DNA of 64,000 bases from AP-15 sp963781215 (lineage in GTDB: Bacteria; Pseudomonadota; Alphaproteobacteria; ATCC43930; CGMCC-115725). Shown one piece after another: positions 8,433 through 16,924 of the stretch. The translations under genes and the position numbers were made by a program. Position 1 is the stretch's first letter; each line of letters opens with the position of its first letter. The notes under the pieces are model-generated. The model was not told the DNA's origin, ran no database searches, and worked only from the letters and a program-made list of their open reading frames with translations. The DNA lies in assembly GCA_963781215.1 (NCBI GenBank), contig CAWAFE010000055.1:62001-126000 (forward strand), in the 5' to 3' direction.

Positions 8433-10463
8433 CTACTGCGCGGCGTCGGCGGTCCGCGATGCCAGCACCTTCTCGGCCGGCCTCCCGGTCAACTCCTGCA
8501 TATGGTCGAAGCGATGGGCAAAGCTGCCGACCCCGAGCGTCAGCGAGCGCAATTCGACGATCAAGTCGTGCAGCTCGCTCTGCGGCATATGGGCGCTGAC
8601 CACGTCCCAGCCGGGCCAATCGGGCTTGGCATCGTAGCCGAGGATCTGGCCGCGCCGGCCGGAGACCAGCCGCTGCACCCGTGCGGTGAACGCGTTGGGC
8701 ACCGAGATTTCGACCGAGTCGATCGGCTCCAAGAGGATCGGCTCGCATTTCGGCAGTGACTCTTGAACGCCCTGCCGCCCGGCGGTCTTGAACGCCTGGT
8801 CTGAGCTGTCGACGGCGTGGAACTGGCCGGTGATCAGGTTGACCGCGACATCGACGACCGGAAAGCCGATCGGCCCGTGGCGCAACGCCTCCTCCACCCC
8901 TTCCTCGACCGCCGGGATATAGTTGCGCGGGATTGCGCCGCCCACGACGCTGTCGGTAAAGGTGAAGCCAGAGCCGCGCGGCAGCGGCTTGACCTCGATC
9001 GTGACGTCGGCGAACTGCCCGTGCCCGCCGCTCTGCCGCTTGAAGCGGGAATGCTGCTGGGTCCCGTGCCGGATCGTCTCTTTGTACGGCACCGCCGCCG
9101 GCCGGCCGTTGACCGCGAGGTTGTGCCGGGTGCGCAGCCGGTCCATCGCGATCTGCAGGTGAATGTCGCCCTGCCCCCACAGCACCATTTCCTGCGTGTC
9201 GGCGTTCTGCTCGAGCTCGAGCGTCGGCTCTTCCTCGACCAGCTTGCCGATAGCGCCGGTGAGCTTTACGTCGTCGGCGCGCTTTTCCGAGGCGATGGCG
9301 AGCCCGAAGACCGGCTGCGGCCGCTCCGGCCGCGGCAGGGGCTCGGCCTTGCCGGACGGGGTCAGCACCTCGCCGGTGGCGACCTCCTCCATGCGGGTGA
9401 GGCCCACGACCTCGCCGAGATGGGCGGCGGCGATCTTCTCGTGCTGCGCGCCGGTAAGCCGTAAGAGGCCGGCGACGCGGGAGCCGTTCAGCACCATGCC
9501 CTCGGCGATCGTGCCGCGCCAGACGCGCGCCAGGGACAGTTTGCCGGTGTGCGGCAGGTGGTAGGTCTTGATCACCTGGGCCAACGGCTCGCCCTCGGCG
9601 GCGATGCCGAGCCGCGCCGCCGTCTCCTGCGGCGACGGCGTCTCGTGCCGCAGCGCCTTCCACAGGCGCCTGACCCCGTAATCGGCGAGCCCGGAGCCGA
9701 CGAACACCGGCACGACCTGGGCCCGGCTCATCGTCTCGGTCAGATGGCGGTAGATGTCCTCTTTCGACGGCTCGACGTCCTCGAGCAGCTTTTCGAGCAG
9801 CGCGTCGTCGAAATCGGCGAGCTTTTCGATGAGGCCGGCCCGGGTGGCCCGCTCGTCGTCCCAGAACCCATCGGGCAGCGGGATCAGGTCCGAGGCCTGG
9901 CCTGGGCGGTAGCGGTAGGCGCGCTCGCTGACCAGATCGACATAGCCGGTGATTTCGGATTCCGGTCCGCGCAACGGCACCTGGCGCAGCACCAGCGGGC
10001 GCAGCGATACCGATTGCAAGGCCGCGAGCACGTCTCGCACCCGCGCGTTCGCGGTGTCCATCTTGTTGATGAAGATCATGTGCGGGATCTGGTGTTGGTC
10101 GAGGAAGCGCAACAGCGGGCTGATCGTCAGCGCCCGCTCCACCTCGGGCTCGGCGACCACGACGGCGACGTCGCAGGCCAGCATGGCACCCTGCGCCTCG
10201 TAGAGGAGCTCGACCGATCCGGGGCAGTCGAGGATCGTCCACGGGTCGCCCAGGAACGAGGCGTTGGCGACGTTGAGCTCGGTCGACATCTGCCGGGCGC
10301 GGGCCTCGGGCGCATGGTCACCGACCGAATTGCCATCGCGCACGCTGCCGCGCCGGGTGGTGCCGCCGCCCGCATGCAGCAAGGCCTCGAGCAAGGTCGT
10401 CTTGCCCGACAGATAGGGGCCGATCAGCGCGGCACATCGCGGGGCCGCGGTCGCATTCGCCAT
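8433..10463 (-). CDS. EF-G-like translational GTPase (EF-G2/FusA2 type)
   Basis: 676 residues with the five-domain EF-G layout. The G1 loop is G-P-Y-L-S-G-K-T-T rather than the standard A-H-x-D-x-G-K-T, switch II is D-C-P-G instead of D-T-P-G, and the NKxD motif is present as I-N-K-M-D. Domain IV-like sequence follows (G-G-H-G-Q-F-A-D-V). The altered G motifs mark it as the paralogous EF-G type rather than the housekeeping translocase, whose gene normally sits in the str operon. The role may be ribosome recycling, stress or an unknown function. ATG 10463 has GGAG seven bases upstream; the ORF extends further 5' without conserved content. Confidence 0.88.
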   Translation of the reverse strand: MANATAAPRCAALIGPYLSGKTTLLEALLHAGGGTTRRGSVRDGNSVGDHAPEARARQMSTELNVANASFLGDPWTILDCPGSVELLYEAQGAMLACDVAVVVAEPEVERALTISPLLRFLDQHQIPHMIFINKMDTANARVRDVLAALQSVSLRPLVLRQVPLRGPESEITGYVDLVSERAYRYRPGQASDLIPLPDGFWDDERATRAGLIEKLADFDDALLEKLLEDVEPSKEDIYRHLTETMSRAQVVPVFVGSGLADYGVRRLWKALRHETPSPQETAARLGIAAEGEPLAQVIKTYHLPHTGKLSLARVWRGTIAEGMVLNGSRVAGLLRLTGAQHEKIAAAHLGEVVGLTRMEEVATGEVLTPSGKAEPLPRPERPQPVFGLAIASEKRADDVKLTGAIGKLVEEEPTLELEQNADTQEMVLWGQGDIHLQIAMDRLRTRHNLAVNGRPAAVPYKETIRHGTQQHSRFKRQSGGHGQFADVTIEVKPLPRGSGFTFTDSVVGGAIPRNYIPAVEEGVEEALRHGPIGFPVVDVAVNLITGQFHAVDSSDQAFKTAGRQGVQESLPKCEPILLEPIDSVEISVPNAFTARVQRLVSGRRGQILGYDAKPDWPGWDVVSAHMPQSELHDLIVELRSLTLGVGSFAHRFDHMQELTGRPAEKVLASRTADAAQ

Positions 10464-10837
10464 GGGCGTCTCCAGCCATCCTGCCCGACGGCCGCCGAGG
10501 CCAAGACTGTGGCCCGGCAGCGCCCGGTGCAACGGGCAAATCTGACCCGCCGAAGACCTGGATGGCAATCGAAATCTAAGACCTCGTCTCGAAATGCAGC
10601 GGGCTGTTTCAGCAGGTTAGAATCGCCCCCGCGCAAGCGAACGAGCCGCTGGTAAAATATCAACCGTTTTGGGACGGAAAGCCGGACAGTTCCTCTGCCG
10701 GCACGCCCAGCCGGGTTCGTCCTTCCCCCGCTTTGGCGGCGGTTGTAAGCTCCCTGCAGCGATGCGCGCCGTGCCGCAGATCGGCGCGCCGAACGACAAG
10801 AACCCGATGACAAGGCAAGGCCGGCACCTCTCGCGTC
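10464..10837. other. Intergenic region between divergent EF-G-like and TauE genes
   Basis: 374 bp with no open frame that looks coding. It must hold the promoters of both divergent genes. I see no clear operator, riboswitch or terminator. A TTGTAA at about 10744 could be part of a plus-strand promoter, but no matching -10 is convincing. Confidence 0.4.
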
Positions 10838-11755
10838 ATGGACATCTACCTGCCGATCGCCGAGGTGTCGCTCGATGTTTTCGTCCTGCTCGGCCTCGGC
10901 GGGGCGGTGGGCTTTCTTTCGGGCGTGTTCGGGGTCGGCGGCGGCTTCCTCTTAACCCCGCTGTTGATCTTCATCGGCGTGCCGCCGCCGGTCGCGGTCG
11001 CCTCGTCGGCCAACCAGCTGGTCGGCGCCTCGGTGTCGGGGGTGCTGGCGTATTGGCGCCGCGGCAACGTCGATTTCAAGATGGGCTGGATTCTGCTGGC
11101 GGGAGGCTTGGCGGGCTCCGTCCTCGGCGTCTGGATCTTCGGTCTCTTGAAGCGCCTGGGGCAGATCGAGCTGACGATCTCGCTCGGCTACGTGCTCCTC
11201 CTGGGGACCCTGGGCGCGCTGATGATGATCGAGAGCACCCGCTCACTGTTGCGGCGCCGGCGGGCGGGCGTGGGACGGCGGCGGCTGCATCAGCACTACT
11301 GGGTGCACGGGCTGCCGTTAAAGACCCGCTTTCGCCGTTCCAAGCTCTACATCAGCGCACTGCTGCCGATCGGCCTCGGTTTCGCGATCGGGGTGCTGAG
11401 TGCGATCCTCGGGATCGGCGGCGGTTTCATCATGGTGCCGGCGATGATCTATATGCTGGGCATGCCGACCGCGGTGGTGCCGGGGACCTCGCTCTTTCAG
11501 ATCATCTTCGTCGCCGCCAACGTGACCGTGCTGCAGGCCTACACCAACCGCACTGTCGACGCGGTGCTGGCTCTGGTGCTGCTGGTCGGCGGCGTGCTCG
11601 GGGCGCAGATCGGCAGCCGGTTCGGCACCCGGCTGAGGGGCGAGGAGCTGCGGTTGCTGCTCGCCCTGATGGTGCTCGCGGTCGCCGCCAAGCTCGCCTT
11701 CGACCTGACCGTGCCGCCGGCCGATCCCTATTCGATCGTCATGGAGAGGGAATGA
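10838..11755 (+). CDS. TauE/SafE-family sulfite exporter-like permease
   Basis: 305 residues with about eight membrane segments in two related halves. Each half carries the family glycine motif (G-V-F-G-V-G-G-G-F near residue 33 and A-I-L-G-I-G-G-G-F near residue 192), separated by an Arg-rich cytoplasmic loop. Members export sulfite, sulfoacetate or other small organic anions. The gene overlaps the next by ATGA, and that neighbour is a TIGR02186-type membrane-anchored protein; this pairing recurs in alphaproteobacteria. The exported anion is not predictable here. Confidence 0.88.
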   Translation: MDIYLPIAEVSLDVFVLLGLGGAVGFLSGVFGVGGGFLLTPLLIFIGVPPPVAVASSANQLVGASVSGVLAYWRRGNVDFKMGWILLAGGLAGSVLGVWIFGLLKRLGQIELTISLGYVLLLGTLGALMMIESTRSLLRRRRAGVGRRRLHQHYWVHGLPLKTRFRRSKLYISALLPIGLGFAIGVLSAILGIGGGFIMVPAMIYMLGMPTAVVPGTSLFQIIFVAANVTVLQAYTNRTVDAVLALVLLVGGVLGAQIGSRFGTRLRGEELRLLLALMVLAVAAKLAFDLTVPPADPYSIVMERE

Positions 11756-12504
11756 GGCTTCGGGCGCGGCGGTGCTTCTTCCCGGCCTTGTTGGCGCTGC
11801 TGCCGGTCTGGGCCGCGCCGGCGCAGGCCGACGCGCTGGTTGCCGACCTGACCAGCCACCTCGTCGCTATCACCACCGGCTTTACCGGCGCCTCGGTCGT
11901 GCTGTTCGGCGCGACCGAGGGCCAGGGCGACGTCGTCGTCGTGGTGCGCGGCCCGGAGCGCGAAATGACGGTGCTGCGCCAGAGCCGCGTCCTCGGCATC
12001 TGGGTCAACACGCAGGAGCTCGCTTTCGCGAATGTTCCGAGCTTCTATGCCGTGGCCTCGAGCCGCCCGATCGCGGAGATCGTCTCGCCCGCCGCGGCGG
12101 TGCTGCATCGGCTCGGCGTCGCAAATCTGAAGCTCGAAGCCGCGACGGCGGCCCCGGCGGCGGTCGTCGACGAATTCGCCGCGGCATTGATCCGCACTCA
12201 GCAGCGCGCCGATCTGTTCGCGACTTCGGTCGGCAAGGTTTATTTCCTCGGCGAGCGCCTCTTCCGCACGACGATCGAATTCCCGTCGAACGTGCCGACC
12301 GGGACCTATCTCGTCGAGGTGTTCCTCGCCCGCAACAACGATGTCGTCAGTGGCCAGACGACCCCACTGGTGGTTTCGAAAGTCGGGATCGACGCGGCCG
12401 TGTTCGAGTTCGCCGGCCGGTTTCCCGGGCTCTACGGGCTGATTGCGGTGCTGACCGCGATGATGGCAGGATGGCTCGCCAGCCTGCCATTCCGGCGCGG
12501 CTGA
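11752..12504 (+). CDS. TIGR02186 / Alph_Pro_TM family membrane-anchored protein
   Basis: 250 residues. N-terminal signal peptide (R-A-R-R-C-F-F-P-A-L-L-A-L-L-P, A-Q-A), a large extracytoplasmic domain beginning A-D-L-T-S-H-L-V-A-I-T-T-G-F-T-G, and one C-terminal membrane helix ending in R-R-G. This matches the uncharacterised alphaproteobacterial family found beside TauE exporters. ATG 11752 overlaps the TauE stop (ATGA), so translation is coupled. It probably assists or senses the exporter's substrate on the periplasmic side; that role is inference from neighbourhood only. Confidence 0.8.
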   Translation: MRLRARRCFFPALLALLPVWAAPAQADALVADLTSHLVAITTGFTGASVVLFGATEGQGDVVVVVRGPEREMTVLRQSRVLGIWVNTQELAFANVPSFYAVASSRPIAEIVSPAAAVLHRLGVANLKLEAATAAPAAVVDEFAAALIRTQQRADLFATSVGKVYFLGERLFRTTIEFPSNVPTGTYLVEVFLARNNDVVSGQTTPLVVSKVGIDAAVFEFAGRFPGLYGLIAVLTAMMAGWLASLPFRRG

Positions 12505-12526
12505 CCCCTTGTCGAAGATCGGGCCG

Positions 12527-13003
12527 ATGGAAAAGACTGCGGATCCGCGCGTTTTCCTGGTTGTCGTCGACGAGAGCGAGGAGTTCCAGGCCGCGGTGCA
12601 TTACGCCGCACGCCGCGCCGCCCATACTGGCGGGCGCATCGCTCTCCTCTACGTGATCGAGGAATCCGAGCTGCAGCATTGGATCTCGATCGAGAACCTC
12701 GCCCGCGAGGAGCGGCGCGAGGAGGCCGAGCGGTTGATGCAGCGATTGTGCGAGGAAATCGCCCCGGTCGCGGGCTCGGTCCCGGTCGTCTACATCCGCG
12801 AGGGCCGCAGCCGCGACCAGTTGTTGGCGCTGATCAAGGAGGAACCGAGCATCTCGATCCTGGTGCTGGCGGCCGGCACCGGGCCGGAGGGGCCGGGGCC
12901 GCTGGTCAGCTATCTAACCGGCAAGCCCGCCGCCCAGCTGCGTGTGCCGATCACGATCGTCCCCGGCGGCCTGACCATCGAGCAGCTCGACACGGTCAGC
13001 TGA
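12527..13003 (+). CDS. Universal stress protein (UspA-like domain)
   Basis: 158 residues in the UspA fold: V-F-L-V-V-V-D-E-S-E-E at the first strand, a long central helix, and the region I-L-V-L-A-A-G-T-G near residue 115. The ATP-binding GxxGx9GS motif is incomplete, so nucleotide binding is doubtful. It is the third gene of the TauE cluster, 22 bp after the TIGR02186 gene. ATG 12527 is chosen; a TTG at 12509 is in frame. Likely cytosolic and stress related; no specific function can be given. Confidence 0.85.
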   Translation: MEKTADPRVFLVVVDESEEFQAAVHYAARRAAHTGGRIALLYVIEESELQHWISIENLAREERREEAERLMQRLCEEIAPVAGSVPVVYIREGRSRDQLLALIKEEPSISILVLAAGTGPEGPGPLVSYLTGKPAAQLRVPITIVPGGLTIEQLDTVS

Positions 13004-13104
13004 CGGCACCTCGTCGAGCGGATGCCGAAAGGGTTGATTCGGCGCGCCGCAGCCCCATGCTTAGCAGCAGGTTTTTATTCGCCTCGTTCTCTTGGGAGCC
13101 GCAC

Positions 13105-13656
13105 ATGTTCATCCAGACCGAGCAGACGCCGAACCCGGCGACCTTGAAGTTCCTGCCGGGACGCACGGTGATGCCTTCGGGCACCGCGAATTTTACCGAC
13201 GAGGCGGCGGCGCGGCGTTCCCCGCTGGCGGCGCGGTTGTTCGATTTGCCGGAGGTCGCCGGGGTCTTTTTGGGCACCGATTTCATCACCGTGACAAAGG
13301 ACGGCGACAGCGACTGGTATCAGCTGAAGCCGGCGATCCTGGCGACGATCATGGAGCATTTCACCACCGGGCGGCCGGTGCTGAGCGAGACCGCCGACCA
13401 GGGCGTGGCGGCGGTGCCGGAGGAAGACGACGAGGTCGTCTCGCAGATCAAGGAGCTCTTAGAGACGCGGGTGCGACCGGCTGTCGCCCAGGATGGCGGC
13501 GACATCATCTTCCACGATTTCGAGGACGGCATCGTCTATCTCCACATGCAGGGCTCGTGCTCGGGCTGCCCGAGCTCGACCGCGACGCTGAAGGCCGGGA
13601 TCGAGAACATGCTCCGCCACTACATCCCGGAGGTGGTGGAGGTGCGCGCGGTCTGA
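13105..13656 (+). CDS. NifU/Nfu-type iron-sulfur scaffold protein
   Basis: 183 residues. The N-terminal Nfu_N domain starts M-F-I-Q-T-E-Q-T-P-N-P-A-T-L-K-F, and the C-terminal NifU-like domain carries the cluster-binding CxxC in G-S-C-S-G-C-P-S-S. It carries and delivers Fe-S clusters to apoproteins. A GGGAG site six bases before ATG 13105 sets the start. The next gene, tsaB, begins within its stop codon. Its product would serve MiaB, encoded about 4 kb downstream, among many others (inference). Confidence 0.93.
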   Translation: MFIQTEQTPNPATLKFLPGRTVMPSGTANFTDEAAARRSPLAARLFDLPEVAGVFLGTDFITVTKDGDSDWYQLKPAILATIMEHFTTGRPVLSETADQGVAAVPEEDDEVVSQIKELLETRVRPAVAQDGGDIIFHDFEDGIVYLHMQGSCSGCPSSTATLKAGIENMLRHYIPEVVEVRAV

Positions 13657-14375
13657 CGCGCCACGCTCGTTCCAGCGAGCCGCTCCTCCTCGCGCTTGAT
13701 GCCGCGGGGTCCGCGTGCTCGGTGGTGGTTGCCGCCGGCGATCGAGTGCTCTCGTTTCGGCATGCGGCGATGCTGCACGGGCAGGCCGAGGCGCTGATGC
13801 CGATCGTGGCGGCGGCGATGACCGAAGCGAGTTTGCCGGCAGCGGCGCTCGATTTCGTCGCGGCGGCGGTCGGACCCGGCAGCTTTACCGGCATCCGGGC
13901 CGGGCTCGCCGCCGCCCGCGGAATCGCCCTCGCCCTCGCAAAGCCGCTCCTCGGGGTGACCGGCTTCGAGGCGGTGGCCTCCGCCGTAGATCGCGGCGAT
14001 AGCCGGCAATTTCTTCTCGTCGCCATCGAAAGCCGCCGCCGAGAGTTCTACCTTCAGCTTTTCGATCCGGCGCGCCGGCCGCTTGCGGATCCGGCCGCAA
14101 TCATGCCCGAGGCGCTAGCCGAATGGACGCACGCCGCGGTCGGCACGGCGCCAGTCGTTATCGCCGGCGACGCGGCGGCGCGCGCCGCGGCAGCTCTCGC
14201 CGGTCGCCGCTGCGCAATCGTCGCTGGGGATCCCGTGCCGTCGGCCATCGGGGTCGCACAGGCGGCGCTGCTGCGTTGGCGCAGCGGCAAGCGCGGTGGC
14301 GAGGCACGGGCGCTCTATCTGCGCCCGCCCGATGTGACCCTTTCGGACGGGAATCCCCGGCCGGCCGGGTCGTGA
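13653..14375 (+). CDS. tsaB: tRNA t6A biosynthesis protein TsaB (apparent CTG start)
   Basis: 240 residues in the ASKHA fold. It shows L-A-L-D-A-A-G-S-A-C-S-V at the N terminus and the family hallmark V-G-P-G-S-F-T-G-I-R-A-G near residue 72. TsaB is the scaffold of the TsaBDE complex, which makes t6A at position 37 of ANN-decoding tRNAs. No ATG, GTG or TTG exists in frame before conserved sequence begins. The best start is CTG 13653, which overlaps the nfu stop as CTGA and has GGAGGT nine bases upstream. It overlaps rimI by GTGA, the classic tsaB-rimI pair. Confidence 0.88.
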   Translation: MTRHARSSEPLLLALDAAGSACSVVVAAGDRVLSFRHAAMLHGQAEALMPIVAAAMTEASLPAAALDFVAAAVGPGSFTGIRAGLAAARGIALALAKPLLGVTGFEAVASAVDRGDSRQFLLVAIESRRREFYLQLFDPARRPLADPAAIMPEALAEWTHAAVGTAPVVIAGDAAARAAAALAGRRCAIVAGDPVPSAIGVAQAALLRWRSGKRGGEARALYLRPPDVTLSDGNPRPAGS

Positions 14376-14848
14376 TCCTGCGTCTCGACCCGATTGTGCC
14401 GGCGGCGTCGCTGGCGGCGCCGCTGGCGATGCTGCACCGAGCCTGCTTCCCGGAAGATCCTTGGGACCCGCGGGCGATGGCCGAGATTGTGGGGATGGCC
14501 GGTTTCTTCGGCCGGATCGCCTGGCACGGCGAGGAACCGGCCGGCTTCACCCTCGCGCAGGGCCTCGGCGAGGAGTGCGAGGTCTTATCCTTGGGCGTCG
14601 CGGCCGAGCGTCGTCGGGTGGGAATCGGGTCGGCGTTGCTCGATTCGGCTTGCCGCGCCGCGTATGCGCTCGGTGCACGCTCCTGCGTGCTCGAGGTTGC
14701 CGTCGATAATATCGGCGCGCGCGCCTTCTATGCGGCGCGGGGATTTGTCGAGATCGGCTACCGGCGCGATTATTACCGCCACGGCGGGCAGTCGGTCGAC
14801 GCGCTAATCCTGCGCCTCGGGCTCGCTGCCGTGTCCCGTTCCACTTGA
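14372..14848 (+). CDS. rimI: Ribosomal-protein alanine N-acetyltransferase RimI
   Basis: 158 residues of GNAT fold. The acetyl-CoA loop is R-R-R-V-G-I-G-S-A-L-L near residue 78, followed by the typical L-E-V-A-V-D-N-I-G-A-R-A-F-Y-A-A-R-G-F of RimI. It acetylates the N terminus of ribosomal protein S18 in characterised relatives. The GTG start overlaps the tsaB stop (GTGA), an arrangement that supports co-translation with tsaB. Confidence 0.9.
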   Translation: MILRLDPIVPAASLAAPLAMLHRACFPEDPWDPRAMAEIVGMAGFFGRIAWHGEEPAGFTLAQGLGEECEVLSLGVAAERRRVGIGSALLDSACRAAYALGARSCVLEVAVDNIGARAFYAARGFVEIGYRRDYYRHGGQSVDALILRLGLAAVSRST

Positions 14849-14896
14849 GCTTGCCGGGATTGGGTTCTTCCGTCGTCTTGTCGCGGGGCGGCGGGC

Positions 14897-14923
14897 AAAT
14901 TTTGTTTGCAGCGTGCAAAATTT
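14897..14923 (+). promoter_or_regulatory. Inverted repeat upstream of mucR (candidate operator)
   Basis: AAATTTTG at 14897-14904 and CAAAATTT at 14916-14923 are perfect inverted 8-mers separated by 11 bases. Inside them TTTGC (14905-14909) and GCAAA (14915-14919) form a second, nested inverted pair. The AT-rich symmetry stands out in GC-rich DNA and lies 85 bp before mucR. MucR/Ros proteins bind AT-rich sites and often repress their own gene, so autoregulation is plausible. Confidence 0.5.
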
Positions 14924-15007
14924 CAAGAAGTCGGCAATTTGCCGGATTGCCTTGCCGTCGATCGTTACTTATATTCGGAAGCGAGACCGACGGTGGGACC
15001 AATCGAT

Positions 15008-15424
15008 ATGAACAACTCCGATCAAAGCAGCGATTTGCTGGCACTGACGACCGAAATCGTCGCCGCGCATGTATCCAACAATACCGTGTCCGTGGGTGAT
15101 CTGCCTCAGCTGATCAACCAAGTCTACAATTCCCTGGCCAATATCGGAAGCGTTCCGACAATGCCGGCGGAACGCCCGCAGCCGGCGGTCCCGGTGAAAA
15201 AGTCGGTGCACGCCGATTTCATCATCTGCCTCGAAGACGGAAAGAAGCTGAAGATGCTGAAACGGCATCTAAAGACTGCGTACAACATGACGCCCGAGGC
15301 CTATCGCGAGCGCTGGGGGCTGGCCGCCGACTACCCGATGGTCGCGCCCAACTATGCGCGCCAGCGCAGCCGGCTCGCCAAGGAGATCGGCCTCGGGACA
15401 CGGGCGCGCCGCCCGCGGGCCTGA
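15008..15424 (+). CDS. mucR: MucR/Ros-family transcriptional regulator
   Basis: 138 residues. The C-terminal DNA-binding domain reads F-I-I-C-L-E-D-G-K-K-L-K-M-L-K-R-H-L-K-T, then Y-N-M-T-P-E-A-Y-R-E-R-W, diagnostic of the Ros/MucR prokaryotic zinc-finger family. The second zinc Cys of the usual C-x2-C is an Asp here, as in several alphaproteobacterial members that fold without zinc. MucR proteins are global, H-NS-like regulators binding AT-rich DNA. ATG 15008 begins the conserved N terminus (M-N-N-S-D-Q-S). An inverted repeat lies in its leader. Confidence 0.92.
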   Translation: MNNSDQSSDLLALTTEIVAAHVSNNTVSVGDLPQLINQVYNSLANIGSVPTMPAERPQPAVPVKKSVHADFIICLEDGKKLKMLKRHLKTAYNMTPEAYRERWGLAADYPMVAPNYARQRSRLAKEIGLGTRARRPRA

Positions 15425-15548
15425 CCGCGGCGGCTCCGGCCGCGCGATCGGCCTATGCGGCGAAAGGCAGGTGAACGCGACACTTCGTGCGGCGTGTCGC
15501 TTTGTCGTATAGTGCCGAGTGATGAGCCCTCGCCTTGACGGAGACGGC

Positions 15549-15977
15549 ATGATCTCGCGGCTCGAGCAGCTCTGCCTGGACAAAGGCCTCAAGATGACCG
15601 AGCAGCGCCGGGTGATCGCCCGCGTGCTATCCGAATCGGCCGATCATCCCGATGTCGAGCAGGTCTATCGGCGCGCGACGGCGATCGATCCCCATATCAG
15701 CATCGCCACTGTCTACCGGACGGTCCGGCTCTTCGAGGAAGCCAATATCCTCGCCCGCCATGATTTCGGCGACGGCCGCTCCCGCTATGAAGAGATGCCG
15801 AGCGCTCACCACGATCATCTGATCGACCTTCAATCGGGCCGCGTGATCGAGTTCCGCAACGAAGACATTGAAAAGCTACAGGTCGCCGTCGCCGATCAGC
15901 TGGGCTACGATCTTGTCGGTCATCGGCTCGAGCTCTATGCAGTGCCGCGCCGCGGCAAGGACGAGCACCACAGCTGA
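15549..15977 (+). CDS. fur: Fur-family metal-dependent repressor
   Basis: 142 residues. The winged-helix domain contains K-M-T-E-Q-R-R-V-I-A-R-V-L and T-V-Y-R-T-V-R-L-F-E-E, and the dimerisation domain contains the metal site S-A-H-H-D-H-L-I-D. The CxxC zinc motif of gamma-proteobacterial Fur is absent, which is common in alphaproteobacterial Fur/Mur proteins. Iron or manganese could be the corepressor. ATG 15549 is preferred because GGAG precedes it; a GTG-ATG at 15519 gives a slightly longer form. Confidence 0.88.
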   Translation: MISRLEQLCLDKGLKMTEQRRVIARVLSESADHPDVEQVYRRATAIDPHISIATVYRTVRLFEEANILARHDFGDGRSRYEEMPSAHHDHLIDLQSGRVIEFRNEDIEKLQVAVADQLGYDLVGHRLELYAVPRRGKDEHHS

Positions 15978-16041
15978 TGCGGCTGTGCTGTCGGTTCGTT
16001 TTCCGTCCGTCCATGCGATCGTCGCCGAGCGACCCTGCGGC

Positions 16042-16920
16042 GTGATCAACGGCACCAGGACCGAGCCCGGCCTGCCGACGATCGAGCCCGCTCGTGCGCC
16101 GGGTTGCGGCTGCATCGTCGACCTCGGTTCCGGCCCGCTGCAGGTACGGCTGGCGCAGACCGCAGCCGACATCGACGCCGTGCAGGCGCTGCGTTATCGC
16201 ATTTTCTACGAGAAGCTCGGTGCCCGGCCGCTCCCCGAGATGGCGCGCCGCCGCCGCGACTTCGATTGCTTCGACGAGATCTGCGACCACCTTCTGGTCC
16301 TCGACCACAGCCGCGGGGTCGGGGCCGCGAGCGTCGTCGGCACCTATCGGCTGATCCGGCGGGAAGCCGCGGCGCGCCTCGGCACCTTCTATTCGGCCGG
16401 CGAGTACGACATCTCTCGTCTTGCCGCCTATCCCGGCGAGATTCTCGAGCTCGGCCGCTCCTGCGTCGACGCCGCCTATCGCCAGCGCCCGGCGATGCAG
16501 CTATTATGGAGCGGCATCGCGGCCTATGTCTTTCATTACGACATCGCCTTGATGTTCGGATGCGCCAGCCTGCCCGGCACCGATCCCGATGCGCTGGCCG
16601 TACCGCTCTCCTATCTCTATCACCACCATCTGGCGCCGCCGGCACTGCGGCCGAAGGCGCTCGCCGGGCGTTATGTCGACATGTGCCGCCTCGCCGTCGG
16701 CGCCATCGACCCGACCCGGGCGCAGGGCGCCCTGCCGCCGTTGATCAAGGGCTATTTGCGGCTCGGCGGGTTCGTCGGCGACGGTGCCGTCATCGACGAG
16801 CAGTTCAACACCACCGATGTCTGCATCGTGGTCAAGACCGATCTCGTCACCGAGAAATATTCGCGGCATTACGAGCGGCAATCGCGAGACGGCTGCAGTA
16901 AAGACGCATGGACGGCCTGA
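16042..16920 (+). CDS. olsB: Ornithine-acyl-ACP N-acyltransferase (OlsB-like)
   Basis: About 292 residues in the OlsB/acyltransferase GNAT-like family: V-R-L-A-Q-T-A-A-D-I-D-A-V-Q-A-L-R-Y-R-I-F-Y near the N terminus, then V-G-T-Y-R-L, and E-L-G-R-S-C-V-D-A-A-Y-R near residue 135. OlsB N-acylates ornithine with a 3-hydroxy fatty acid to form lyso-ornithine lipid. The next gene, 4 bp away, encodes the matching O-acyltransferase. The start is uncertain; GTG 16042 is a reasonable choice, but the frame is open upstream into the fur 3' end. Confidence 0.85.
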   Translation: MINGTRTEPGLPTIEPARAPGCGCIVDLGSGPLQVRLAQTAADIDAVQALRYRIFYEKLGARPLPEMARRRRDFDCFDEICDHLLVLDHSRGVGAASVVGTYRLIRREAAARLGTFYSAGEYDISRLAAYPGEILELGRSCVDAAYRQRPAMQLLWSGIAAYVFHYDIALMFGCASLPGTDPDALAVPLSYLYHHHLAPPALRPKALAGRYVDMCRLAVGAIDPTRAQGALPPLIKGYLRLGGFVGDGAVIDEQFNTTDVCIVVKTDLVTEKYSRHYERQSRDGCSKDAWTA

Positions 16921-16924
16921 CCAT

